A DNA stretch of 64,000 bases from the NCBI GenBank assembly GCA_037044905.1, contig JBAOKB010000101.1, positions 1 through 64,000 of the forward strand, written 5' to 3'. This DNA is from Hortaea werneckii (taxonomy: Eukaryota; Ascomycota; Dothideomycetes; Mycosphaerellales; Teratosphaeriaceae). The notes under the pieces were generated by a model. The model made no database searches, was not told the origin of the DNA, and saw nothing but the letters and a program-made list of their open reading frames with translations. The translations under genes and the position numbers were made by a program. Positions 1 to 8,584 of the stretch are shown one piece after another; the first letter of the stretch is position 1; each line of letters opens with the position of its first letter.

Positions 1-46
1 ATTGCTAAGGTTAAACGTAACTTGGTTTGTTCCCTGAACAGCACCT
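1..46. other. Residual Oxford Nanopore native-barcode adapter
   Basis: Bases 1-14 match the front flank of ONT native barcodes, 15-38 match native barcode 08 (in the orientation starting ACGTAACTTGG), and 39-46 are the rear flank CAGCACCT. Telomere repeat starts directly after. The match is from memory of the published kit sequences. This is library DNA left on a read that ran to the physical chromosome end. Confidence 0.93.
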
Positions 47-167
47 AACCCTAACCCTAACCCTAACCCTAACCCTAACCCTAACCCTAACCCTAACCCT
101 AACCCTAACCCTAACCCTAACCCTAACCCTAACCCTAACCCTAACCCTAACCCTAACCCTAACCCTA
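47..167. repeat. Telomere, (CCCTAA)n
   Basis: About 20 uninterrupted CCCTAA units, the C-rich strand written 5' to 3' from the chromosome end. Fungal telomeres use the TTAGGG/CCCTAA unit. The array is short (about 120 bases), in keeping with filamentous fungi, and is followed at once by unique subtelomeric sequence. Confidence 0.98.
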
Positions 168-450
168 TGCCTCCGGCGGCCCTGGCGTCGGCGCCCTGAA
201 CGGCTTCCCCTTTCCTTTTCTCTCTCTTTTTCCTCCCGACAATTGGAACCCTCTTGCCTCCGGCGGCCCTGGCGTCGGCGCCCTGAACGGCTTGCTCTCT
301 CTTTTACATTTCACTAACATTTCGCCCTGTACTAGCTAACCCTAACCCTCAGCCTCCTTCCTCCCTCCTGCCCTCTTCTATCTCAGCTTATATGATACAC
401 CATTCTCACCAACTCGTTCGTTTCCATCATGTTCGTCGCCCGCTTCCGGA
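168..450. repeat. Subtelomeric spacer with duplicated 38-base motif
   Basis: The 38-base motif at 169-206 (starting GCCTCCGGCGGCC) recurs identically at 256-293, offset 87 bases. Two more telomere units sit at about 336-349. The rest is pyrimidine-rich. No gene other than a possible alternative 3' end of the neighbouring helicase is visible. Confidence 0.75.
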
Positions 451-3400
451 TCACCCACCTCCATAGTCGGCCCCATTCGTCCTCTTCCAACCCTCCCCCT
501 CCCAAAATCCCAAACTCCTCTCCATCTCCCCCTCTACCCACCCCCACTCCCACTCCTTTCCCTCCCTCTCTTCCCTCCCCCACATCCTTTGGCTGATTAC
601 CGCCCCTCCTATGTCCTCCATCACTCCCTTGTATTGGCATCCTGCCCCCGCAACTCCGCTTCGCTGATATCCTGCCGTTTTACTCCCGCACGCCGCCGTC
701 TTCTCTTCCCATCTTTGACATATGCTCTGCGGCACCCAGCAGAAATTGCACCCGCTGAATCGAGCCATCTGTAGCCGCTTCATCCTCTTCTTCACTTCCG
801 CCATCCTCTCCCCTGCCTCCTTCCCGTGCCCTCTGCACTCTTCCCACCCTCGAGCCCTTTTCGCCCGTTGTATCTGCCCTTGCGCCCAGCACACCGAACA
901 CCCTACCTTCGTCCAATCCTCTAGCCTCTTCACCATCTCGTCTCTGTCTATCTCTCTGCTAGCCCTCTCCGCTAACCTCGACCTCTTCTGCGCTTGCACT
1001 CTTTCTCCCTCTCTACTCATTCCTGTCCTCGCCTCGTTTATGCTTCGCTCCCTCTCCTCTCTCTCTCCTATACTTCTTGCCCTCTTTAGCCCTCTTCCTT
1101 CCTTTGCTGCCTCTTCACACTCATCCCCAGCTTCGGCCAACCCTGACCCTGATTCTCCCTCGTCGTCAACGTTGTCCGTACCTAACTCTGAGCCTCTCGG
1201 TGTTCCATCCTCGCTACCTTGTTCCATCGGCTCTGACCCTGACCCGTCTGCTTCCTCTTGCTCCCTCCTTCTATGCTGCTGTGATGGAACGAACCCCCCT
1301 GTCCTCACTACAACCCTCGCCCTCCTTCCCGTTCTTGTTAACCCTCTACATACATCACACACTTTCTCTCCGTTCTCGCATCCGATCCTGTCCGCCCTCC
1401 CATCCATCTCCCTGTCTAACACAACCCTCCTACACTTCTCCCCTTCCAGATATTCGTGCATCCCCCTTTCCATCACGAATCCCTTCTCCAAGATTTTCCG
1501 ACCCCCTACTGTGTTGTAGCCTCTCATTAAGATCGCCTCGCTTGCCTCTCCATCTCTTCCTGCCCTTCCACTTTCCTGTGCGTAATCCCTCACCAATTCC
1601 TTCACTCCCACGTGTACCACCACCCTGATGTGTGGTGCATCCACCCCCATTCCCATCGCTGTCGTCGCCGCGAACACTCTGTGCGTCCCCTTGACCAGCT
1701 GTTCCAGAATCTTCCTTTTCATTTCTTCGTCTCCGACCCTCCTGTAGTACACTGGACACCTCAGCACTTCTCCAATCTTCTTGCACTGCTCTACCCTCCG
1801 GCAGTACACTATGATCTGTCCCTCCTCGTGTTCTTCCAGTTTCTTTCTTACCAACTCCGCTACCCTCTCCTCTTCTTCTCGCCGGTCGTACTCGACCACC
1901 TGGTAAGCGATGTTCCTCCTCGTCGTCGAGTCTCTTATCATCCGTACCGTCCTCTTCTCCAAGCCCATCGCTTCGAGCCAGCTCGACTCTTCCTTCGGTG
2001 GCAACGTTGCCGTGAGATACACCATCTGGCATCCCTTCCTGGCGAACTCCGCTAGCTCGAGCACTTTCGGCCTCCATGTCTCTGTCGAGTCCAGAACGAT
2101 GTGGCTCTCGTCGACTACTATCCTGTCTAGCTCTCCGGTAGCTAGCTTGTCGTTGATGAACCTGTTGAACGCCTTCGTTACTGCGCTCTCGGGTGTTACT
2201 AGCACGATCCTCGCGTGCCTGGCGCTCTGGTCGGGCCATCTCCCGGCGTTGAGTCCGATCTCCTTGCATCTCCTCTCTAGATCGCTCCTTAGCGATATCA
2301 ACGGCACCACTACCACCGTCACCCCTCCGACTGAGCAGAATGCCGGTAGCATGAACATCAGACTCTTGCCTCCTCCGGTCCTCATGACCATTACTACCTT
2401 CGGCTCGCCCGATACGATTGCCTTTAGCCCTTCCAGTTGTGAGCCTCTAAATGAAGCGTTCGGCCCCAGCATTTCCCTCAGACTCACGTTCAAGTCTGCC
2501 CTCCTCAACTTCGCCCACCTCTCTTCTTCTACCATCTTCCTGTATTTCTCCAGATCGATCGTCGGCTTTCCATTACCTGTCGCAGTGGACGGCCACCTGA
2601 TGAAGTGGTGCCATGACACGCTCACCTTTCTGAACGATGCCTGCTCGGACTGCGTGCTGAACGGGTTCTCTGTCGTCAAGATCCCGTAGATCAACTCTTC
2701 CATCCTTTTACTGTGTCCGGATTGCATCTGCCTATCTTCTGTTGTTACTCCTTCGTACAACCGATCGAGCTGTTTTGTCACTTCTTCCTCTGGGCAGTGT
2801 ACCCTTTGGATGGCTGGGTATAGCTGCCTCCATGTCGACGGCGTTACAAAGAATCCGGCCTGGCATTTTGATAGCTCCCTCTTCATCACCCTCTTCAGCC
2901 TCTCTGTGTTCCAGAAGCCGTCTATGCTGAGTGCCTGCAGCTTGCCCTCTTTCGCTTTTCCTCCATTCCTCGGCCTGCTTCGCGCCTCCCTCCCACTGAC
3001 CATCCGATCTCCTGCCGTTCCTTCGTCATCACCTCCATCCGCCTCGCTTTCACTGCTCGGGCTTGTGCTCGATTCGCTCTCGCTTCCTGAACTGCCCTCT
3101 TCCCCGTCGCTTTCCCTTCCTCCTTCTTCGCTCCCACTCTCCTCCTCCTCCCTGACTCCGTCGACCTCGCCTTCCCATTTCTTTTCCGGCTCCGGCTCCC
3201 ACAGATATTTGCTGAAGTCGAACTCGCCCCTGACTTCCCACCTGAGCATGTGCACGAACGGTTCCACTAGCCACAAATGGTACACCAACAGCTTTCCCAC
3301 CTCTTGCGGCAGATACCTGTGGATTATCTTCGCTTCGCCGCTCTTGCTGTAGCCTTTGTGGTAGCCCGTCACCAGCTCGACCATGCCATTGTCAACAAAA

Positions 3401-5484
3401 ACACCCCTCTGCGCTCGCGCACTCTCTCCGTTCTCGGTCCTGATGCTGACAACTTCCGTCCCTCTGGCTGGAGCTCCCCCTGCCATGTGACACAACACTA
3501 TCAGCTCCTCCTTGAACAGAGTCACCTCCCGGAAGTACTGCTCCACCTTGGTCGTGTTCCACTTTAGCTCACTCCTGTCCCTCACTTCACTCATGTCGAT
3601 ATTTTGTAGAAAGTACTTGGTTATTCGGTCCTCTCTCATGGCCCGGCTCCACAACCACTTCCTGCTCTCCACGTCTTTCCCGTCCGGCCTCCTGACTCTG
3701 CCCAAGACTTCATCGTTTCTCTCATCGTCCAAGAAGCTCCAACCCTCGGTGAGATCGCTTGGGTTGTCGAACAGTCTGTCCAGATGCAAGATCGGCAGTT
3801 CCTCCTCTTGCTGTAAGAACATCAACCGCTTCGTGAGCCTCCCCAGACACCTTTCCCACAGCGAGTGTAGTGCATCTCTGAGATCTCCCATGCTGAAGCT
3901 GATCTTGTCGATGGCGACCTGTTGGCATCTGTTCATCCAAGTGACCCGTGCCCCGGCTTTCTCCGTGAACCTGATCCTCATTCCAAAAGTCTTCATGTGC
4001 AAGACCCTGTCCATCGGGCTCGCTGGTCCCCCGTATTCCTGAAGACACAACAGCCTGGGCACCATATCGTGCACCCCTTCTACAATGCTGACCGCTTCTT
4101 TTCTCGCCTCACTCTCACCTATCCCGGCTCCGATCAGCCGGTCGATGTCGTCTTGCCTCTGCTTGTAAGCCATGAACACCACCAGAGCCTTACAGACCGT
4201 GACGATGGCCGCCAGCTTCGGCGTGAAGTTGAACACGCTTACCCATCCTGCGTCTTCGGTGTCCAAGCCGAGAACTGCCAATGCGGACAGAAAGCCGCTT
4301 TGGAACTCGTCGTCTAGCAGCTCCTGGTCGAGCATGCTGGCCCAGAAAAGAACGATGGACCATTGTAACTCGTCTTCGCAGACCTTTCTGGCTCCCTTGT
4401 CTAGAGCGGCGGTCTCTCGTCTGGCGAGACTTTGCATTGCTCCCAGCCTCCTCGCTTGCCCATCCGTCAACGTGTAGTCTGGCTTGTTCTCCCATGTCTG
4501 ACTCCTCCAAAGATATCTCAGCATTGATACCCAGACCCTGGAGTATTTCTTCTTCGTACTGGCCTCGTGTTTGCTGTAGAATGGAGTCTCGTTGTTCGCG
4601 GCCCCGGTTTCCTTCCTGTTCACGTAGTGAAGAGCGGACCTTGGGATCGTCCGCGGACTGCTGACGTCCATGGCCTTCTTGATCACCCTGCCGGTCGCTC
4701 TGCAAGCTCTCTCGATCGCCTCCTCTTCTTCATCCACGCTCTCTATCCCCCGCTCGTCCGCCTCAAGCTTTGGCGCCGCACTTAGACTAGCCCGTAGCTC
4801 TTCTTTCTCAAACCCAGCCAGATGGTGAGCCCAGCTGGTGTGTTCCAGCCATGGATCCATTTCAGACCTGACATTGCTGACGTTCACCTTCCTGTGATGG
4901 TGCGCCTCCCGCAGCTTCCTCTTGAGTCCATCGGCTACCTCATCTGTCAACTTCTGCGCCCTGTCCTCGGGCTCGCAGCCATGACCGCCTCCTAGCATCC
5001 GTGGCGCTGGCGGTAGCACTTTAAAGAGCTTAGTCCACTGCGCATACTTGAAGAATCTCTGACAGCAGTGACCTTCCGTGAACGGCTGGTTTGCGGCGGG
5101 TCGACTCCTCAAACTCCCTCGACCTCCTCTGCTTTTGGCGCTGTTCCAGCCGTGTTCCTTTCTACAGTGCGCCTCGATCCCCTTTTTACTCTCCCTCAGC
5201 AACCCGCACGCTTTGCACTGTGAGCATTGCTCGATGACCGGGCCGAGCTCCTGGATCGCTTCCTGTTCGGCGGCGGGGTACACGACGTCTTCTGACCTAT
5301 AAGCGACGTGGTCGAGTTTTTCCACTTGTTCGATTATTCCTTTCCTAGTGCTCACTGTTAGCGTCTGGTGACTTTGGCTGAGATGCGCCTTGATTTGGTC
5401 TGGAACCACTGCAAACTTGCAATCTCTACAAACGATGATTTGAAAATTCTGGAAGTGTACGAACAGACTCTCAAAAGCGTCCAT
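451..5484 (-). CDS. Telomere-linked RecQ-like helicase
   Basis: One open frame of 1,677 codons, read toward the telomere. The N-terminus has two C2H2-like fingers (Cys19/Cys22/His34/His39 and Cys87/Cys90/His106/His111), like the OrsD/DUF3505 module seen on fungal subtelomeric helicases. An acidic linker (about 760-800) precedes a RecQ core: Walker A GGGKS at 1037-1041, DESH at 1125-1128, an LTATLPP motif, and QESGRAGRDG near 1305. A Cys-rich tail (GCSVCW, GCNFCWVPQ, GCQYKG) is typical of the family. Such genes (MoTLH in Magnaporthe, tlh in fission yeast) lie next to telomeres and are tied to subtelomere maintenance or mobility; a role here is inferred. The final 60 or so residues are low-complexity, so the 3' end may be wrong. 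The start is the first ATG in the open frame. Confidence 0.9.
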   Translation of the reverse strand: MDAFESLFVHFQNFQIIVCRDCKFAVVPDQIKAHLSQSHQTLTVSTRKGIIEQVEKLDHVAYRSEDVVYPAAEQEAIQELGPVIEQCSQCKACGLLRESKKGIEAHCRKEHGWNSAKSRGGRGSLRSRPAANQPFTEGHCCQRFFKYAQWTKLFKVLPPAPRMLGGGHGCEPEDRAQKLTDEVADGLKRKLREAHHHRKVNVSNVRSEMDPWLEHTSWAHHLAGFEKEELRASLSAAPKLEADERGIESVDEEEEAIERACRATGRVIKKAMDVSSPRTIPRSALHYVNRKETGAANNETPFYSKHEASTKKKYSRVWVSMLRYLWRSQTWENKPDYTLTDGQARRLGAMQSLARRETAALDKGARKVCEDELQWSIVLFWASMLDQELLDDEFQSGFLSALAVLGLDTEDAGWVSVFNFTPKLAAIVTVCKALVVFMAYKQRQDDIDRLIGAGIGESEARKEAVSIVEGVHDMVPRLLCLQEYGGPASPMDRVLHMKTFGMRIRFTEKAGARVTWMNRCQQVAIDKISFSMGDLRDALHSLWERCLGRLTKRLMFLQQEEELPILHLDRLFDNPSDLTEGWSFLDDERNDEVLGRVRRPDGKDVESRKWLWSRAMREDRITKYFLQNIDMSEVRDRSELKWNTTKVEQYFREVTLFKEELIVLCHMAGGAPARGTEVVSIRTENGESARAQRGVFVDNGMVELVTGYHKGYSKSGEAKIIHRYLPQEVGKLLVYHLWLVEPFVHMLRWEVRGEFDFSKYLWEPEPEKKWEGEVDGVREEEESGSEEGGRESDGEEGSSGSESESSTSPSSESEADGGDDEGTAGDRMVSGREARSRPRNGGKAKEGKLQALSIDGFWNTERLKRVMKRELSKCQAGFFVTPSTWRQLYPAIQRVHCPEEEVTKQLDRLYEGVTTEDRQMQSGHSKRMEELIYGILTTENPFSTQSEQASFRKVSVSWHHFIRWPSTATGNGKPTIDLEKYRKMVEEERWAKLRRADLNVSLREMLGPNASFRGSQLEGLKAIVSGEPKVVMVMRTGGGKSLMFMLPAFCSVGGVTVVVVPLISLRSDLERRCKEIGLNAGRWPDQSARHARIVLVTPESAVTKAFNRFINDKLATGELDRIVVDESHIVLDSTETWRPKVLELAEFARKGCQMVYLTATLPPKEESSWLEAMGLEKRTVRMIRDSTTRRNIAYQVVEYDRREEEERVAELVRKKLEEHEEGQIIVYCRRVEQCKKIGEVLRCPVYYRRVGDEEMKRKILEQLVKGTHRVFAATTAMGMGVDAPHIRVVVHVGVKELVRDYAQESGRAGRDGEASEAILMRGYNTVGGRKILEKGFVMERGMHEYLEGEKCRRVVLDREMDGRADRIGCENGEKVCDVCRGLTRTGRRARVVVRTGGFVPSQQHRRREQEEADGSGSEPMEQGSEDGTPRGSELGTDNVDDEGESGSGLAEAGDECEEAAKEGRGLKRARSIGEREERERSINEARTGMSREGERVQAQKRSRLAERASREIDRDEMVKRLEDWTKVGCSVCWAQGQIQRAKRARGWEECRGHGKEAGERMAEVKKRMKRLQMARFSGCNFCWVPQSICQRWEEKTAACGSKTAGYQRSGVAGAGCQYKGVMEDIGGAVISQRMWGREEREGKEWEWGWVEGEMERSLGFWEGEGWKRTNGADYGGG

Positions 5485-6572
5485 GGTGTATTAGCTGTCG
5501 AGCAACGTGTCTGTCCTGATGTTTCGGTCGGCGGCCTCGCCTGGGCTCAGCTGCACCGACCCCTGTCACAGAATTTTCGCGATCCCTGTCGCGATGGCGC
5601 GGTCACACATGATGGGGTTGAACGTTAGCTACATGCTACAAGAGTCGGTGGTCTTGCTGGGTGCTTTTCTGCACCTTTGTTGGTGTATTTCTATCTACCC
5701 TACCTCTTCGCGAGCGTCCAGCCTGCGCTTCCGGCGGTCCCTCAATTCCAGCCGAACCGCCGTTACGCCCGCCGACCCTAACCCTAAGCCTTTGCGAGCG
5801 GAACTTCACACAGAATGTCGGGATTTTCGAACCGCGATAACAATTCACCACGCGGGTCTCCCGCTCCGATGTTGAAAACTCACGAGTAAAGTGCCTACGG
5901 ATTGGAAACTCACCGAGTTTGAAACGATTCCGACCGGTACTTTTCATTCCTTCTGCCCCCGGTTTTTCATGGAATCTGCCCCCTCCGGCGAATTCGGTGG
6001 CCCGTGCCCCCCACGCATTATCATGGAATCCGCCCCGGATTCTTTGAAGGATTGAGGGTAGGCAAGTAGCTCGAAGTACAGCCGAGAAGGCCATAGTTCG
6101 GAGCTAATTCAGACAGGTGCTGGCGCTGGAAACATGCAAGCACTTGGATCGGCAAATGCCGAGTCCAAAGATCGACGCATGAAAATACAGGATGAGAATG
6201 AGTGAAATTTGAAAAAGGACGCTTGCGGTTCGCGTCATGCTTCTGCATCTACGAAGCAACTTAGTACCTGCATCTCGAATCTTCTCTTGGTTCAGGGATA
6301 CTTCTCATGTCCATGATTCCACCGAATGCCTACACTTCCGACGCGCCCAAACTGCACGCCAGATCCTTGGGTATCATTGTGCTTGCTGCCTTACTGCTCG
6401 CTGCTTATTGCTCGCTGCTCCGTTGCTTGCTTGCTCGCCGCCTCGCTCATGCATACTTATATCTAGTGATGGCTAATGCCGTTCCCAAGACCGCTCGTCA
6501 TTACTTGTTCTGAAATGCAGAGGGGCTTACCTTGATGTGTCGATTCCTTCTTACATGCGACACAGAACCCGC
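5485..6572. other. Subtelomeric intergenic region, no gene seen
   Basis: Region between the divergent 5' side of the helicase and the 3' end of spf30. It holds two telomere-like units (CCCTAACCCTAA at about 5778) and an imperfect GCTTGCT/GCTCGCT repeat tract at about 6380-6445. The short open frames here resemble no protein I recognise. Confidence 0.6.
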
Positions 6573-7487
6573 TCAATCCTCCTCTGGGGCAGGGCCGTAA
6601 TTCCACTTGCTTCTGGTCTGATCTTTGGTCATCGCTTTGCCGGAGCCGGTGAAGCCGACTCTCGCGTTGGGATTGTCGGGTGTCTTGAACATGCTCTCCT
6701 TCTTCTTGACAGCGCCTGTAGCCGGTTTCTTTGGTCCGCTCTTCTGCCAATCATTCCAGCTCGCCTTTCCCTTCTCGAGTGCTTTGTTTCCCTTCAACTT
6801 CTTCGGCTCAGGCGCCATCCTGGTCGGACCGTCGCTCACCTTACTCGGCTCTCGCTTCTCGCGCACCAGGCTCGTGTCAACCGCCGGAGCTGCTGAGATG
6901 ATATGTCCACCTCCCGCTGTAGGCACTGGTGGTGCTGGAGTCTGAGGGGCCGATACAGCTGGCGACGCGTCAGCCTTACGCTTCTTGCTCTCGACGTGTA
7001 CAGGTCTGATCTCGTATTTGCGCTTCGTCTCGGTGTTGCCGTATCCCTTAAATGTCACGGTGTAGACCGGATCGGCCTGGCTGCCTGTACGCGTCACAAT
7101 GGTTGCCTGGTACCACTGCTTGTCTTCGGAGTACTTAGCCATGACTGTATCCTTCACGTTGAAGATGGTGGGCTGCTGCGGTTCATCTGGCGGTGGTGGA
7201 GGTGCCCCAGGCGACAGCTTGCGGAACTTGGGGTGCTTGCTCATGTCGATCTTTGGCGAAGGCGCGTCTTCTGAAGGGGGAGGCGGCGGAGGAGCTGCAG
7301 AGCTCTGCTTAGCCTTCTCAGCGTTGATCTGCTGCAGTAGGTCTTTCACCATGTCCTCCATCATCGACTTGGTCTCCTTGGCCGACTCGTCCTCAGGCTC
7401 AAGCGCGAGCATTTCGTCACAGGTTTTGATGTTGCCCTCACACTCCGCCAGCTCCTCCTGGAGCTTGTCGAGGGCGTAAATACCCAT
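6573..7487 (-). CDS. spf30: Survival-motor-neuron-related splicing factor Spf30
   Basis: Intronless 304-residue protein. Residues 4-60 form a charged helical N-terminus, and two proline runs (66-71 and 96-100) follow. A Tudor domain spans about 110-165 (VKDTVMAKY, WYQATIV, VTFKGYGN). The C-terminus carries the family tail ending in TRSKWNYGP. SMNDC1/SPF30 proteins bind symmetrically dimethylated arginine on Sm proteins through the Tudor domain and are needed for tri-snRNP addition to the spliceosome in the nucleus. The ATG lies in a CACCATGG context. It is the first single-copy housekeeping gene inward of the telomere-linked helicase. Confidence 0.88.
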   Translation of the reverse strand: MGIYALDKLQEELAECEGNIKTCDEMLALEPEDESAKETKSMMEDMVKDLLQQINAEKAKQSSAAPPPPPPSEDAPSPKIDMSKHPKFRKLSPGAPPPPPDEPQQPTIFNVKDTVMAKYSEDKQWYQATIVTRTGSQADPVYTVTFKGYGNTETKRKYEIRPVHVESKKRKADASPAVSAPQTPAPPVPTAGGGHIISAAPAVDTSLVREKREPSKVSDGPTRMAPEPKKLKGNKALEKGKASWNDWQKSGPKKPATGAVKKKESMFKTPDNPNARVGFTGSGKAMTKDQTRSKWNYGPAPEED

Positions 7488-8584
7488 GGTGAATCGACAG
7501 GATTAGCCTTGGCAGGTTTGACACTGGTCAATGCCAGGGAAGAGAGATTGAGTAGAGTGAGAATTGATGGTCTCTCTGAGTCGAGCATGGAGCGGTTGCA
7601 CCTGCATTCGCGCACCGGGATGCAAAGTGCGGCTGGAACGGCGGGGAGATCCCGACCGGGCTTAAGCGGCGATATGAGCGTTATCAATCACGTGAATTCC
7701 TCGGTCTTCGCTCGCCACTTAGGGCTGTCTTTCGTCATGGGCCTTGGTGGGAGGTATGAACGCACAATGTAGAGGTTGGTTGCAGTTTATTTCAGGTCTG
7801 TCGAATTATCTACATACCTCCGTAGTCCTGTCCGGTCGCGCATGATACATACATCCTATGTAGTACCTACATAGTAGTAGATTGCACACTACTGCTCTTC
7901 CATCACCTCCCGCCTAGAATTCTTCTGGAAGGGTTCCCCCGCGAGCTGGTTGCCTTCCGACGCCGGTCCCGGATTGGCTTCTGCAGTAGTGACTTGAAGC
8001 TTCGACCTGATTTATAATCGCGGGCAAGAATCATCGTCTGGACCGCGTGCAGCACCTCTCCAACCGGTTGTCTCTTTCGCAAACCAATACAGTCCCGTAC
8101 GGTACCGTATAGTACCGTATAGTACCGCTGCCAAACGCTCGACAACCAACCCGATCGAGCCTCTCCGGTCCCGCCTCGCAGATCCCCATTCATCCTAGCC
8201 GCCAAATTCCTCAGTCCTGTGAGGCAGCAGTAAGACCCTGGAAAGTCGGATCACGCTACTGCTGCGGCTGTCCCATACCTTGGCCTCTATTTCCTTTCCG
8301 ACTTGGAGATTCATCTTGACATCCATCACCTTTCGCTTTCCTGCCTGAACATTGGCCGCATTGCATTGGACCGCCTCCTCCAAACAAGTGAAAACCGGCA
8401 AGAGTCCGCACGTGACAGGACGGCGTGAAGGTGAGCCACTCCGGTCTCTACGGTATGCCGCTAGACCCCGCTCCGGGTCGAGAGTAGTACAGCATGGTCA
8501 GCCCATGCTAAGCTAGTGCCTATTCTTCTCTGCCTTTCTTTCACTTCGCCTTCGACACCATCCTTCGGTGTGAAGCTTGCGACC
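7488..8584. promoter_or_regulatory. Divergent promoter region spf30 / YAP1
   Basis: 1.1 kb between two head-to-head genes. It contains a short direct repeat of GTACCGTATA at about 8098-8126 and several TACATAC-type motifs near 7811-7870. No conserved coding frame is visible. The long shadow frames have no recognisable domain. Confidence 0.55.

Noticed and set aside
47..167. CRISPR-like regular array
   Set aside because: Six-base telomere units without spacers, in a eukaryote; no CRISPR array is present anywhere in the window.
27..317. Open frame across the telomere array
   Set aside because: It is simply the translation of CCCTAA repeats (Leu-Thr runs) plus adapter and spacer.
722..1628. 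Long plus-strand Ser/Pro/Leu-rich frames opposite the helicase
   Set aside because: Antisense shadows of a purine-rich coding strand; no domain, and the helicase frame explains the region.
5636..6094. 152-codon minus-strand frame downstream of the helicase start
   Set aside because: Arg/Gly-rich translation without family resemblance, in subtelomeric DNA with telomere-like units; no splice or promoter support.
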